From Psychromonas algicola (GTDB taxonomy: Bacteria; Pseudomonadota; Gammaproteobacteria; Enterobacterales; Psychromonadaceae), in contig NZ_SNUB01000003.1 in assembly GCF_004378355.1 (NCBI RefSeq), forward strand, positions 1 to 64,000: 64,000 nt of DNA, read 5' to 3'. A model generated the notes under the pieces. That model searched no databases, was not told the origin of the DNA, and saw only the letters and a program-made list of their open reading frames with translations. The translations under genes and the position numbers were made by a program. How positions within the stretch are numbered: position 1 is the stretch's first letter; the number at the start of each line of letters is the position of its first letter. Below are positions 7,875 to 17,091 of the stretch, piece by piece.

Positions 7875-8891
7875 ATGCTTATAAAACACACTAAAAAGTC
7901 ACAATTAAAAGAGTCACAATTAACAAGTGAATCTATCTATAAAGATCGCCGTAATATCATTAAAGGTTTTGGGCTTGCTGCATTAGCACTGCCTTTTGCA
8001 AAACCTGCTAGTGCAGGTTTGTTTGATTCTTTTACTGGTAAAGATGATGCGAGTGGTGATTTTCAACGTACCCCTTTGAATTTCACTAAAAATCCTGATT
8101 ACCAATCTCTTACTGATTTAACACCCGAAAACAAAGTACTTCAATATAATAACTTTTATGAGTTTGGTACGGGGAAAGGTGACCCTTATGAGCATAGCCA
8201 ACAATTTAAAGTGGATCCTTGGTCATTAACTATCGATGGTTTAGTCGATAAGCCAATGACCTTAAACTATGAAGATCTACTTAAGAAATTTGAAATTGAA
8301 GAGCGCCTATATCGTATGCGTTGTGTTGAAGCATGGTCGATGAATATTCCTTGGTTGGGCTTTACGCTTGCAACCTTGCTGCAACAAGCAGGCGTTAAAT
8401 CAGATGCTAAATATGTCCGCTTTGAAACGGTTTACGATCCAGAACAAATGCGAGGTCAAAGATCGCGCTTCGTTGGTGGTAGCATTAATTTTCCTTATGT
8501 TGAAGGATTAACCATTGAAGAGGCAATGAATCCACTTGCCTTACTTTCTGTTGGCTTATACGGTAAAACATTAGCACCACAAAATGGTGCCCCAATTCGC
8601 TTAGTTGTACCTTGGAAATATGGTTTTAAGAGCATTAAATCTATTGTTAAAATTACATTAACCGATAAGGCACCACGTAATACTTGGCAAGCGATTGGCC
8701 CTCATGAGTATGGCTTTTATGCCAATGTAAATCCATTGGCTGATCATCCTCGTTGGAGTCAACGAAATGAGCGTGTGATTGGTGAAGGTAATGTATTTCA
8801 ACAAGAGCGAAAACCAACTTTAATGTTTAATGGGTATGAAGAAGAAGTGGCGCATTTATATAAAGGCTTAGATCTTTTAAAGAATTTTTAA
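7875..8891 (+). CDS. msrP: Protein-methionine-sulfoxide reductase, molybdopterin catalytic subunit MsrP
   Basis: A 338-residue periplasmic reductase that repairs oxidised methionine in envelope proteins using electrons from the membrane partner MsrQ. The N-terminus has a twin-arginine signal ([19 protein letters not shown], AxA cleavage near PASAG), as required for export with folded Mo-pterin. The molybdenum-ligating cysteine lies in [11 protein letters not shown] near residue 153. Length matches E. coli MsrP/YedY (334). msrQ follows after 57 bases. Confidence 0.93.
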   Translation: MLIKHTKKSQLKESQLTSESIYKDRRNIIKGFGLAALALPFAKPASAGLFDSFTGKDDASGDFQRTPLNFTKNPDYQSLTDLTPENKVLQYNNFYEFGTGKGDPYEHSQQFKVDPWSLTIDGLVDKPMTLNYEDLLKKFEIEERLYRMRCVEAWSMNIPWLGFTLATLLQQAGVKSDAKYVRFETVYDPEQMRGQRSRFVGGSINFPYVEGLTIEEAMNPLALLSVGLYGKTLAPQNGAPIRLVVPWKYGFKSIKSIVKITLTDKAPRNTWQAIGPHEYGFYANVNPLADHPRWSQRNERVIGEGNVFQQERKPTLMFNGYEEEVAHLYKGLDLLKNF

Positions 8892-8948
8892 GCGTTAAAA
8901 ATACTCAATAAATCAATAATATTAAACAAAGTGATGGCAGGTTAATAA

Positions 8949-9596
8949 ATGATTAAAATCCCCCCAGTTGCAATCACTTTATTAAAGGTGATTATTCACT
9001 TAACGTCACTTTGCGTCTTATTGTATTTTTATCTTTTAATTGATAGCGGACGCCTTGGTGCAGATCCTGTTAAAGAAATGATTCACTTCTTAGGGAAAAC
9101 CGCTTTAAACTATTTATTAATCACATTAGCAATGACTCCTATTGCTAAGCGCTTTAAACAACCTCTATTGCTACGTCTAAAACGCTTATTAGGCTTATAT
9201 GCCTTTGTGTGGACTTGTTTGCATCTCGCTGTTTTTCTATGGTTAGAGTTAGATTGGGAGTTCATTTTATTATTAGAAGAAGTGATAAAACGCCCTTATT
9301 TAACATTAGGGATGAGCGCATGGTTCATATTGTTGTTATTAAGTATTACTTCAATTACTCCTATTAAACGTAAAATGAAGCAGGCTTGGTTTACCCTGCA
9401 TCGATGGGTTTATGTTGCGGCTATTTTAGGTGTGATACATTATTATTGGTCTGTTAAATCAGGTGTTATAGAACCACTTATTTATATTGTTATTTGTCTT
9501 GTTTTACTTAGAGAGCGTAGTCAATACTTCCAATCATTTTTTAAAAAATTATTTTCAGCTTTAACCAATAAAAATAACATAATAAAAGGTAAATGA
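8949..9596 (+). CDS. msrQ: Membrane heme protein MsrQ, electron donor to MsrP
   Basis: A 215-residue integral membrane protein of the ferric-reductase-like transmembrane family, with about six spans and conserved histidines in span-associated contexts (CLHLAVFLW, TLHRWVYVAAILGVIHYYW) that ligate heme b in this family. It passes electrons from the respiratory chain or flavin reductase to MsrP in the periplasm. It is directly downstream of msrP, the standard arrangement. The MITE-like repeat begins about 50 bases after the stop. Confidence 0.92.
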   Translation: MIKIPPVAITLLKVIIHLTSLCVLLYFYLLIDSGRLGADPVKEMIHFLGKTALNYLLITLAMTPIAKRFKQPLLLRLKRLLGLYAFVWTCLHLAVFLWLELDWEFILLLEEVIKRPYLTLGMSAWFILLLLSITSITPIKRKMKQAWFTLHRWVYVAAILGVIHYYWSVKSGVIEPLIYIVICLVLLRERSQYFQSFFKKLFSALTNKNNIIKGK

Positions 9597-9649
9597 ATTC
9601 AGTGATAAATAGTCAACTTATTAAAGCTGGCTATCTAAAGTACTCTGTT

Positions 9650-9889
9650 TATACCAATCACGATAAATAGCTTATCTATTTTACTGGCTAAAACAGCCCA
9701 CTTCTTGGTTATACTTTTATTTTGTAGATGTCGTAAAGGGAACAACCATTAAAGTATTAAAGTGCTTTACTTAGTACAACCGATAGAGGGTTAACGAAGT
9801 TAACCTCTCGAAAGGTGTCAATTTATGCCTTGAATTGAACTGTTTTTTCTTCGAAAATTTAGATAACATATTTAACGCAATTGGTATTA
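9650..9889. repeat. MITE-like element with ATACCAAT termini
   Basis: A ~240-base noncoding stretch bounded by inverted ends: TATACCAATCACG at 9650 and, inverted, TAATACCAATTGCG ending at 9889 (about 10 of 12 terminal bases agree). It holds internal hairpins, the clearest at 9785-9808 (AGAGGGTTAAC, GAA, GTTAACCTCT). It carries no ORF. The right end coincides with the TAA stop of the glycerate kinase gene, and the ends resemble the presumed IS end at the left edge (TATACCAATC). I infer a nonautonomous miniature element inserting at TA. Confidence 0.55.
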
Positions 9890-11026
9890 TTTAAGTTTTA
9901 GTGACCAGATTTGGGCAATGTTTTCTGCTAGATTTTCAAGATTATGATTGGCATCAGCAAATGCCTGTTGTAATGACATTGCACCAGGTATAGCAGCAAA
10001 CACTGCATCGATACCACAGTCATAGACTGCTTGATGATTTTTACCTAAACTTCCTGCGACACCAATAACTGGAATATTAAATTGTTTCGCTATCTTGGCA
10101 ACGCCCATAGGGGTTTTTCCATAAATGGTTTGGTCGTCTATCCTGCCTTCGCCCGTTAAGACCAAATTAGTATCTTGCATATACTGTTTAAGTTGTACGG
10201 CTTCTAGCACTAATTCAATACCAGGTTTTAGTTGTGCGCCTGTGAAAGCTAATAACGCAGCACCCATGCCTCCAGCAGCACCTGCACCCGCTTGCTTTAA
10301 AACGTCTATATTAAATTGTTGTTTAATACATTCTCCGTAATGTTTTAAGCTTTTATCTAAGTATTCTATGTCTTCCTTTGTTGCCCCTTTTTGTGGACCA
10401 AAAACATGGCTCGCACCTAATTCTCCACATAATGGATTATCAACATCACAGGCAACCATGATTTCACATTCTTTTAGGCGAGGATCTAGTGCATCAATAT
10501 TAATGCTTTTAATATGTTGTAAACCTGCACCATTAGTTTCAATTTTATTATTATTAGCATCAGTAAACATAATACCTAACGCGCTTAACATTCCGATACC
10601 ACCATCATTGGTTGCGCTACCGCCTAAACCAATAATGATTTTTTTAACCCCTTGGTCCAATGCAGCCTTAATTAATTCACCGGTACCATAGCTTGATGTT
10701 TTTTTAGGATCTCGTAATTCCACTGGCACATGGTGCAAACCACTGGCCGCTGCCATCTCAATAGCTGCGGTTTGGCTGTTATCACCTAATAGTCCATAAA
10801 AAGCTTGTACAGGAGTTCCTAATGGCCCTGTGACAGTAATTTCTACAATTTCACCTTGTGTGGCATCAACGAGAGATTGCACCGTGCCTTCACCACCATC
10901 AGCAACAGGTAATGAGCAATACATTGCATCAGGAAAAACACGTTTAAATCCAGTTTCAATGGCAGTGCAAACTTGTTTTGCCGTTAAGCTTTCTTTAAAT
11001 GAATCAGGAGCTATTACTATTTTCAT
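9887..11026 (-). CDS. Glycerate kinase (GarK/GlxK family)
   Basis: A 379-residue class I glycerate kinase, phosphorylating D-glycerate to 2-phosphoglycerate in the cytoplasm. Family landmarks include KIVIAPDSFKESLTA at the N-terminus, PVADGGEGT, the GLGGSATNDGG loop near residue 137 and LTGEGRIDDQT near 290. E. coli GarK is 381 residues. No other glycerate, glyoxylate or galactarate pathway genes are nearby, so its metabolic setting is unclear. Its stop codon lies at the edge of the repeat at 9650-9889. Preceded by AGAGGTTG. Confidence 0.9.
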   Translation of the reverse strand: MKIVIAPDSFKESLTAKQVCTAIETGFKRVFPDAMYCSLPVADGGEGTVQSLVDATQGEIVEITVTGPLGTPVQAFYGLLGDNSQTAAIEMAAASGLHHVPVELRDPKKTSSYGTGELIKAALDQGVKKIIIGLGGSATNDGGIGMLSALGIMFTDANNNKIETNGAGLQHIKSINIDALDPRLKECEIMVACDVDNPLCGELGASHVFGPQKGATKEDIEYLDKSLKHYGECIKQQFNIDVLKQAGAGAAGGMGAALLAFTGAQLKPGIELVLEAVQLKQYMQDTNLVLTGEGRIDDQTIYGKTPMGVAKIAKQFNIPVIGVAGSLGKNHQAVYDCGIDAVFAAIPGAMSLQQAFADANHNLENLAENIAQIWSLKLK

Positions 11027-11117
11027 ATCAACCTCTAATTAATCTGCGCAGTGATTTTAATCATTACATATAGAGATAAATATTAATAGAGCCAGTAAAG
11101 GGGAGGGAAATTTAGAT

Positions 11118-11151
11118 AAAAAAATCCACTAACAAAAATTATTAGTGGATT
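11118..11151 (-). terminator. Rho-independent terminator after panD
   Basis: On the minus strand AATCCACTAA and TTAGTGGATT form a 10-base-pair stem, followed by seven U. It lies about 25 bases after the panD stop codon and ends the pan gene run. Confidence 0.85.
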
Positions 11152-11174
11152 ATCTACAATTTTATTATTTGTAT

Positions 11175-11555
11175 TTAAGCGACTTGAACGGGTACGTCTT
11201 TACTTGTGCGAACAATGTTATTGTCTTTGTCTAAGTAAACTAAGCTTGGTTTGTGAGTTTTAATTTCTTCTGCTTCCATACTTGCGTAAGTACAGATGAT
11301 CACTCGATCACCAACAGCAGCTTGACGTGCAGCAGCACCGTTAAGAGAAATTATTTTTGAACCGCGCTCACCTACAATTGCGTAAGTAGAGAAACGAGCA
11401 CCATTTTCAATATTATAAATCTCGATTTTCTCGTATTCTAGAATACCAGCTTGCTCAAGAAGGTCTTGATCAATTGCACATGAACCTTCGTAGTTTAATT
11501 CAGCGTGAGTAACGCGAGCTTGATGCAATTTACCTGTTAGTAGTGTCTTTTTCAT
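11175..11555 (-). CDS. panD: Aspartate 1-decarboxylase PanD
   Basis: A 126-residue proenzyme that decarboxylates L-aspartate to beta-alanine for pantothenate. The self-cleavage site Gly24-Ser25 is visible in NYEGSCAID, giving the pyruvoyl cofactor after processing; TYAI and NGAAAR motifs are conserved. Length is that of the E. coli enzyme (126). In enteric bacteria cleavage is stimulated by PanM/PanZ; a possible relative is encoded at 52675. It follows panC, with its own terminator downstream. Confidence 0.96.
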   Translation of the reverse strand: MKKTLLTGKLHQARVTHAELNYEGSCAIDQDLLEQAGILEYEKIEIYNIENGARFSTYAIVGERGSKIISLNGAAARQAAVGDRVIICTYASMEAEEIKTHKPSLVYLDKDNNIVRTSKDVPVQVA

Positions 11556-11626
11556 ACAAAACCTTTGATTTTAAAATTTAAAATTTGTTGTCTTTTTCGC
11601 AATGGGGCGACTATAAAGTAAAAGCT

Positions 11627-12481
11627 TTATGGGTGCAAATCAACAACGACGTTATCAATTAAACGCGTCTCACCTAAGAAAGCGGCCATTAACACTACAG
11701 CTTGTTTACTGTCTTTATTTAAAGGCGCTAGGGTAAGTGGGTCAACTACATGAATTTCATCAGTTTTAAATCCTGAATCATCTAATGTGTGGCTTGCATC
11801 TTTAATCAATTGTTTACATTCTTGTGGAGCCGATTGAACTTTTGAAGCCAGTTCATTCATGACTTCTGAAAGTTTAGGTGCAATTTCTTTTTCACTCGAC
11901 GATAATTTATTATTTCGAGAGCTCATTGCTAAACCTGATGTTTCACGAACCGTCGCCACAGGAATAATTTCAATAGGCATCGCTAAATCGATGACCATTT
12001 TTTTGATAATGGTTAATTGTTGGAAATCTTTTTCGCCAAAGCAAGCAAGATCGGGCTGTACTAAATTAAATAGTTTCGCCACAATCGTACTCACACCACG
12101 AAAATGTCCAGGACGTAATTCACCTTCTAATGAATCAGATATGCCAGGGACTTCCACGAAAGTTTGTTCTGCTAATCCGTTTGGATAGATAACTTCTGCG
12201 GTAGGGGTGAATACAATATCTACACCCGCTTGTTCAAGTTTGGCGCAATCTTCAGCTAAGGTTTTAGGATAATTGTCGAGATCATTTTTGTTATTAAATT
12301 GCATCGGATTAACAAAGATACTGACAACTGAAATGCTAGTGTGTTGCTGTGCTTCTTTAACTAATGTTAAATGACCTTGATGTAGATTGCCCATGGTTGG
12401 AACAAAGCCAATATTAGCGCCTTGCTGCTTTAATTTTTTTATTTCATTACGCAGCTGTTTAGGATCTTCAATTACTTTCAT
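11627..12481 (-). CDS. panC: Pantothenate synthetase PanC
   Basis: A 284-residue ATP-dependent ligase joining pantoate and beta-alanine. It shows the nucleotidyl-transferase HIGH-like motif in PTMGNLHQGHL near residue 35, the FVNPMQF segment and MSSRNNKL (KMSK-like loop) near 186. Length is typical. It lies between panB (upstream) and panD (downstream) on the minus strand, as in many gammaproteobacteria. The 93-base gap from panB holds a strong hairpin. Confidence 0.96.
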   Translation of the reverse strand: MKVIEDPKQLRNEIKKLKQQGANIGFVPTMGNLHQGHLTLVKEAQQHTSISVVSIFVNPMQFNNKNDLDNYPKTLAEDCAKLEQAGVDIVFTPTAEVIYPNGLAEQTFVEVPGISDSLEGELRPGHFRGVSTIVAKLFNLVQPDLACFGEKDFQQLTIIKKMVIDLAMPIEIIPVATVRETSGLAMSSRNNKLSSSEKEIAPKLSEVMNELASKVQSAPQECKQLIKDASHTLDDSGFKTDEIHVVDPLTLAPLNKDSKQAVVLMAAFLGETRLIDNVVVDLHP

Positions 12482-12500
12482 TGTTAACTCTTAATGAAGC

Positions 12501-12524
12501 CCGTTTCCTTAATAAAGGAAACGG
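12501..12524 (-). other. Perfect hairpin between panB and panC
   Basis: CCGTTTCCTT and AAGGAAACGG form a perfect 10-base-pair stem with an AATA loop, 20 bases before the panC start on the minus strand. There is no U-tract on that strand, so it is more likely a processing, stability or translational control element than a full terminator. Confidence 0.5.
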
Positions 12525-12574
12525 TTAATTTTAATAAATCTTACTTTGGTTGAATTTACTTATTCTGCAATGAC

Positions 12575-13369
12575 TTAGTAAAAACTATGTTCTGCACCTG
12601 GGAAGATTTTGTTTTCTACTTGTTCTTTATATAGTTCGATAGCACGACGAATATCGCCAGTTTCTACTAAAAAGTTTTTAGAGAATTTAGGGCAGAAACC
12701 TGCTGAAATACCAAATGCATCATGCATTACTAATATTTGCCCATCAGTTTCAGCTCCAGCTCCAATGCCGATCACTGGAATATGTAAAGCATTAGTCACA
12801 CGTTCTGCTAAGGCAACAGGAACACATTCAAGTACTAATAATTGGACGCCAGCTTCCTGTAGAGCTAATGCATCTTCAACTAATTTATCTGCATGTTCAT
12901 CACTACGACCTTGAACTTTGTAACCGCCAAAGACGTTAACTGATTGCGGTGTCAAACCTAGGTGACCACATACTGGAATGCCTCGTTCAACGAGTCCTCG
13001 TACTGAATCCATTAACCAAGTGCCACCTTCTAATTTAACCATATTCGCACCAGCACGCATTAACGTTGCTGCATTGGTATAGGTTTGCTCTGGCGTAGAG
13101 TAAGTCATAAAAGGTAAGTCTGAAATAATTAAAGATTTTTCAGTTGTGCTTGCAACAGACTTAGTATGGTAAGCAATATCTTCTATGGTGACAGGTAACG
13201 TTGAGTCGTGACCTTGTAGTACCATGCCTAACGAATCACCCACTAATAAAACTTGAATGCCAGCCTGATCAAAAATAGCCGCAAAACTAGCATCATAAGC
13301 TGTTATACAGGTGATTTTTTCTTGCTCTTGTTTCATTTTAGCTAAACGAGAAACGCTTATTTTAGCCAT
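12575..13369 (-). CDS. panB: 3-methyl-2-oxobutanoate hydroxymethyltransferase PanB
   Basis: A 264-residue ketopantoate hydroxymethyltransferase, the first committed enzyme of pantothenate synthesis. Conserved blocks include [21 protein letters not shown] with the metal-binding Asp, DLPFMTY, MVKLEGG and [15 protein letters not shown]. Size equals the E. coli enzyme (264). It is the first pan gene after folK and shares orientation with pcnB-folK-panB-panC-panD. Confidence 0.96.
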   Translation of the reverse strand: MAKISVSRLAKMKQEQEKITCITAYDASFAAIFDQAGIQVLLVGDSLGMVLQGHDSTLPVTIEDIAYHTKSVASTTEKSLIISDLPFMTYSTPEQTYTNAATLMRAGANMVKLEGGTWLMDSVRGLVERGIPVCGHLGLTPQSVNVFGGYKVQGRSDEHADKLVEDALALQEAGVQLLVLECVPVALAERVTNALHIPVIGIGAGAETDGQILVMHDAFGISAGFCPKFSKNFLVETGDIRRAIELYKEQVENKIFPGAEHSFY

Positions 13370-13435
13370 TATTGCTCCTAACTAACGGTGGGGTGGTTGA
13401 AATGTGCGATTATTCTACTAAGGAACTGAATTAAT

Positions 13436-13918
13436 TCAACTAGTAATAACAGTCAAACCCTTTTTATCGCAGTCTTTAAGGATTTCAGTCAATAAAGTGC
13501 CATCAGGCAGTTGTAATTGAGGGGATATTTCATGTAATGGGTAAAGTACAAATTCACGCTCTTTCATTCCATAATGCGGAATAGTTAAACGTTCATTATT
13601 AATCACTTTATCTGAATAAAGAATAATATCTAAATCTAAAGTTCTTGGGCCCCAACGATTTTCTTTGCGAACTCTACCTTGAGCTTGCTCTATGTTTTGA
13701 AGTTCATTTAATAACTCAATGGCAGATAAAGAGGTCTTTAGTTTAGCGACGGCATTAACGTAATCAGGTTGATCCTGTGGACCCATTGGCTTGCTGCAAT
13801 ATAAAGATGAGCATGCAAGAACAGTGGTGTTTTTAATGTTATTAAGCGCCGCTATGGCTTGCTTAGCTTGTTCTATTGGTTGTGCTTGATTGCTACCAAT
13901 ACCAATATAGCTAAGCAT
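13436..13918 (-). CDS. folK: 6-hydroxymethyl-7,8-dihydropterin pyrophosphokinase FolK
   Basis: A ~160-residue HPPK of folate synthesis, transferring pyrophosphate from ATP to the hydroxymethylpterin. The N-terminus YIGIGSNQ, the central ENRWGPRTLDLDIILY block (ATP/Mg-binding Asp pair) and the PHYGMKEREFVLYPL block are diagnostic. The ATG at 13918 gives the usual start (MLSYIGIGSN); a GTG at 13927 is also possible. Either way it overlaps the 3' end of pcnB, so translation is probably coupled. Confidence 0.95.
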   Translation of the reverse strand: MLSYIGIGSNQAQPIEQAKQAIAALNNIKNTTVLACSSLYCSKPMGPQDQPDYVNAVAKLKTSLSAIELLNELQNIEQAQGRVRKENRWGPRTLDLDIILYSDKVINNERLTIPHYGMKEREFVLYPLHEISPQLQLPDGTLLTEILKDCDKKGLTVITS

Positions 13919-15314
13919 TATCAGCACTCGCTGCTGGTTTACGTTTGGGTTTTGCTTTGCTGTAACGGCGTTTTTTTACTTCAGGTTTAAATTCTTTCGC
14001 TTTATTGACACTGTTACGAGTATAAGTGTGTACAGGAAGTTTATTATGTTTCTGATACTCTTCCCACCATGCTGTTAATTCAGCAAGTTCACGACTTTGT
14101 TCAACTCGTGCTCTTAAAGATAGGAAATCAAATGCCGCTCTGAATTTTTCATGGGCATAAACTCGCTGTGCACGTTTGCCACCAAAACGAGGTAAACGAT
14201 GTTGTAATACCCAAATGTCACGAATCGCTGCAGTGAAACGTTTAGGTATTGCAATAGTTTTCACTTGAATCGTTAACACTTCATTCATTGCTAACATAAA
14301 GGCATCATGCAATTCGATACCACTTTCAAAACTCATTTCTTGAGCGCGTTGTTCAAGTGGATACCATAACATAACCGCGTAGATATAAGCTGGTGTAACA
14401 CGTTTACCCTGTGCGATACGTTTGTCAGTATCCATCAAGGCTTGTTCAATCATCTTAGTTGCTTTGTCATCTTCACCATCTTTAAATAGGATAGGGAATA
14501 GCATCGCTAACAATTTATATTCTTTTAATAATCGGTAAGTGGCTAAACCTTGTCCCGATAACAATAATTTGATCACTTCATCAAAATGACGCGCAGCTGG
14601 AATATCCTGTAATAACGATGCAAGGCGACGAATTGGCTCTGCGCATTCATCACTGATAGATAAATCTAATTTAGCAGCAAAACGAATCGCTCGTAACATA
14701 CGAACAGGATCTTCGCGGTAACGTACTTCAGGTTCGCCAATTAAGGTTAAGCGACGCTGTGCAAGGTCATCCATACCACCACAGAAATCATAAAGTGAGA
14801 AATCGGCAATATCGTAATATAAAGCATTAACTGTAAAATCACGGCGTTCAGCATCTTCTTCTAAAGACCCATAAACATTATCGCGGAGTAACATGCCTTC
14901 TTGTGATTGTTTTACTTTTTGATTGTCTTTTTCTGCTTCATCATGATGACCACGGAAAGTCGCAACCTCAATGATTTCTCGGCCAAATAAAATATGAGCA
15001 AGGCGGAAACGGCGTCCGATAAGACGGCAATTTCTAAAAAGTGCTTTGACTTCTTCAGGTGTTGCGTCTGTTGTAATATCAAAATCTTTAGGTTTTAAAC
15101 CTAATAATAAATCACGTACACCGCCGCCCACTAATAAAGCGCGGTAACCTGCGTTATGTAAACGATATAAAACCTTCAGCGCATTATCGTCAATATCTGA
15201 ACGAGAAATTGAATGTTCTGAACGAGGGATCTTATATTGATCCAGTGATACCGCGGTCTGTGGCGTTTTTTTCTTTGTGAATACTTTTTTTACGAGTTTG
15301 CTTAAGCGTTTAAT
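13911..15314 (-). CDS. pcnB: Poly(A) polymerase I PcnB, probable AUU start
   Basis: Adds 3' poly(A) tails to RNA and promotes decay. Seen: nucleotidyltransferase motif VGGGVRDLLLG, DFDITTDATPE, GRRFRLAHI, the RREDPVRMLRA-type block (YREDPVRMLRAIRFAAKL), and a basic C-terminus (KKRRYSKAKPKRK), all as in E. coli PcnB. The only ATG/GTG/TTG-type start in frame is a GTG at 15131, which falls inside the catalytic VGGG motif and cannot be right. The frame is open up to the stop at 15345-15347 and encodes the expected N-terminal region (IPRSEHSISR, ALKVLYRLHNAGY). An ATT at 15314 with AGAGGA seven bases upstream gives 467 residues; E. coli PcnB (465) also uses AUU. Confidence 0.9.
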   Translation of the reverse strand: MKRLSKLVKKVFTKKKTPQTAVSLDQYKIPRSEHSISRSDIDDNALKVLYRLHNAGYRALLVGGGVRDLLLGLKPKDFDITTDATPEEVKALFRNCRLIGRRFRLAHILFGREIIEVATFRGHHDEAEKDNQKVKQSQEGMLLRDNVYGSLEEDAERRDFTVNALYYDIADFSLYDFCGGMDDLAQRRLTLIGEPEVRYREDPVRMLRAIRFAAKLDLSISDECAEPIRRLASLLQDIPAARHFDEVIKLLLSGQGLATYRLLKEYKLLAMLFPILFKDGEDDKATKMIEQALMDTDKRIAQGKRVTPAYIYAVMLWYPLEQRAQEMSFESGIELHDAFMLAMNEVLTIQVKTIAIPKRFTAAIRDIWVLQHRLPRFGGKRAQRVYAHEKFRAAFDFLSLRARVEQSRELAELTAWWEEYQKHNKLPVHTYTRNSVNKAKEFKPEVKKRRYSKAKPKRKPAASADNA

Positions 15315-15413
15315 AGCTCTATCCTCTGCATCTGTTCGATGGAATTAGTCTTGAAATTATGCGCTTATTTTATGTGCGCTGATCATTAAAAACAAATTAT
15401 ATTTTTTTAGTAT

Positions 15414-16304
15414 TTATAATTGAATTTCAAGCTGTTTGGGAACGTCATTTAATGACCAATTCTGTACAGCCCATTGTAAAATATCTGTACAGCTTTTTTG
15501 CTCTACATGATCTGGAACTGGGTGCCCTAAAAATGCTAATACCTGCTTTAAAGTAGGAATAGGGTTTTCTTTATTAACTGCGATGGCATGGTTTTGTTTG
15601 GAAAGTTTCAAACCCGGCGCGGTAACAGCTAAAGGTAAATGAACATAATGAGGTATTTTTGCACCTAATAATTGATACAAGCTAATTTGTTTGCCTGTGG
15701 TTTCAATTAAGTCTGCACCTCTCACTACTTCAGTGACACCTTGTTTAATATCGTCAATAACCACAGCCAAATTATACGCGTATAATCCATCTTTGCGTTT
15801 AATAATAAAATCATCTTCAATTTGTGTTGGGTCTAGTTTAACTAACCCTTGTAACTTATCTTCAAATTGCGTTGTTTTATGTGTTATTGAATGTAAATTA
15901 ATTCGTAATGCATTATTTGTTATAGGATTGTTCGCATTGCGACATTGTCCTAAATAATAACCGCCTTGTTCCTTTATCATTTTTCGTGTGCAACTACATG
16001 CATAGCATAGTTGGCGTGATGTTAATTCTGATAAAACGGCTTCATAAGCTTGGCTTTGTTGATGTTGGTAAATAACATCACCATCCCAATAAAGGCCATA
16101 GGCTTTTAACGTGTCTAAGATATCCTGACTTGCCCCTTTTACTTCTCTGGGTGGGTCGATATCTTCAATACGAACTTGCCAACTACCTTGTTGTGATTTG
16201 GCTTGTAAATAACTCCCAACCGCCGCCACTAAAGAGCCAAAATGAAGAGGGCCTGAAGGGGATGGTGCAAAGCGACCAATATAAGGTGGCTGTGTTTGGT
16301 GCAA
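15414..16304 (-). CDS. gluQ: Glutamyl-Q tRNA(Asp) synthetase GluQ
   Basis: A truncated class I aminoacyl-tRNA synthetase relative that attaches glutamate to queuosine in tRNA-Asp. It has RFAPSPSGPLHFGSL (HIGH motif), LVRIEDIDPPRE-like block, KLSKQNHA (KMSK) and a zinc site (CYACSCTR with a later Cys in YLGQC). It lacks the anticodon-binding domain, as the family does. No ATG is available: TTG at 16304 has AAGGAT seven bases upstream and gives the family-like start; a TTG at 16334 lies inside the dksA terminator and is less likely. Confidence 0.92.
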   Translation of the reverse strand: MHQTQPPYIGRFAPSPSGPLHFGSLVAAVGSYLQAKSQQGSWQVRIEDIDPPREVKGASQDILDTLKAYGLYWDGDVIYQHQQSQAYEAVLSELTSRQLCYACSCTRKMIKEQGGYYLGQCRNANNPITNNALRINLHSITHKTTQFEDKLQGLVKLDPTQIEDDFIIKRKDGLYAYNLAVVIDDIKQGVTEVVRGADLIETTGKQISLYQLLGAKIPHYVHLPLAVTAPGLKLSKQNHAIAVNKENPIPTLKQVLAFLGHPVPDHVEQKSCTDILQWAVQNWSLNDVPKQLEIQL

Positions 16305-16334
16305 AGGCTTATCCTTAATATTCTGCTTAAACAA

Positions 16335-16361
16335 AAACGGTTAGCAAAGGCTAACCGTTTT
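16335..16361 (-). terminator. Terminator after dksA
   Basis: AAAACGGTTAGC and GCTAACCGTTTT form a 12-base-pair stem with a short loop. On the minus strand the stem ends in a T-rich stretch. It sits between dksA and gluQ, so gluQ depends on read-through or its own promoter. Confidence 0.8.
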
Positions 16362-16382
16362 CAGCTTGTTTAATTGTTAAGA

Positions 16383-16829
16383 TTAACCAATGCTTTGCTT
16401 TTCTTTTATTTCAGCTAACGTTTTACAGTCGATACATAGATCTGCTGTAGGGCGTGCTTCTAAACGACGAATACCAATTTCAACACCACAAGATTCACAG
16501 AATCCAAAGTCATCTTCTTCAATTTTCTTTAATGTTTTAGAAATTTTCTTAATTAAACGACGTTCGCGGTCACGAGCACGTAATTCTAAGCTAAATTCTT
16601 CTTCTTGTGTCGCACGGTCAACAGGATCAGGGAAATTAGATGCTTCATCTTTCATATGATCAACAGTACGGTCAACTTCTTCACGTAATTGTGTTGTCCA
16701 TGCTGTTAGAATGCTAGTAAAGTGATCACGTTGAGGTTTACCCATGTATTCTTCACCAGCTTTTTCTTGGTATGGTTCTACTCCAGCGATAGCTAAAATA
16801 CCTAGTGTTTTTTTATTTTGAGCGGGCAT
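16383..16829 (-). CDS. dksA: RNA polymerase-binding transcription factor DksA
   Basis: A 148-residue coiled-coil factor that enters the RNA polymerase secondary channel and acts with ppGpp on rRNA and amino acid promoters. Visible are the coiled-coil tip aspartates ([12 protein letters not shown]), and the four-cysteine zinc finger (FCESCG ... LCIDCK) with [12 protein letters not shown] between. Start at the ATG of MPAQNKK, preceded by GAAGGA; the longer frame to 16907 adds an unrelated leader. E. coli DksA is 151 residues. Order dksA-gluQ-pcnB-folK-pan is as in E. coli. Confidence 0.96.
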   Translation of the reverse strand: MPAQNKKTLGILAIAGVEPYQEKAGEEYMGKPQRDHFTSILTAWTTQLREEVDRTVDHMKDEASNFPDPVDRATQEEEFSLELRARDRERRLIKKISKTLKKIEEDDFGFCESCGVEIGIRRLEARPTADLCIDCKTLAEIKEKQSIG

Positions 16830-17091
16830 AAATTTTCCTTCTTTCGATATCTTTATAAATAATTTTATGTATCGAAACGGTGATAAATATAAATAATAGG
16901 TTAACAAACTTTGCTAACATAGGTGTATCAGTTTTTTTCGGCGGCTATCTATAGCAAGGATCAAAGGCAGAGTCAAACAGTAGATTGCTAATTGTGAACC
17001 TTTTATATAGTTATTGCGCTTTTTTTTGAACTTGTTTTCTTTTCTGTGCACTCGGTGCTTATTTTAAATCTCCTAAGGAATGACGCTTTTA

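Noticed and set aside
10125-10691. Plus-strand ORFs within the glycerate kinase gene
   Set aside because: Proline- and cysteine-rich translations without any family features, antisense to a clear enzyme gene.
16830-16907. N-terminal extension of dksA
   Set aside because: The added residues are unlike DksA, and the ATG at 16829 has GAAGGA upstream.
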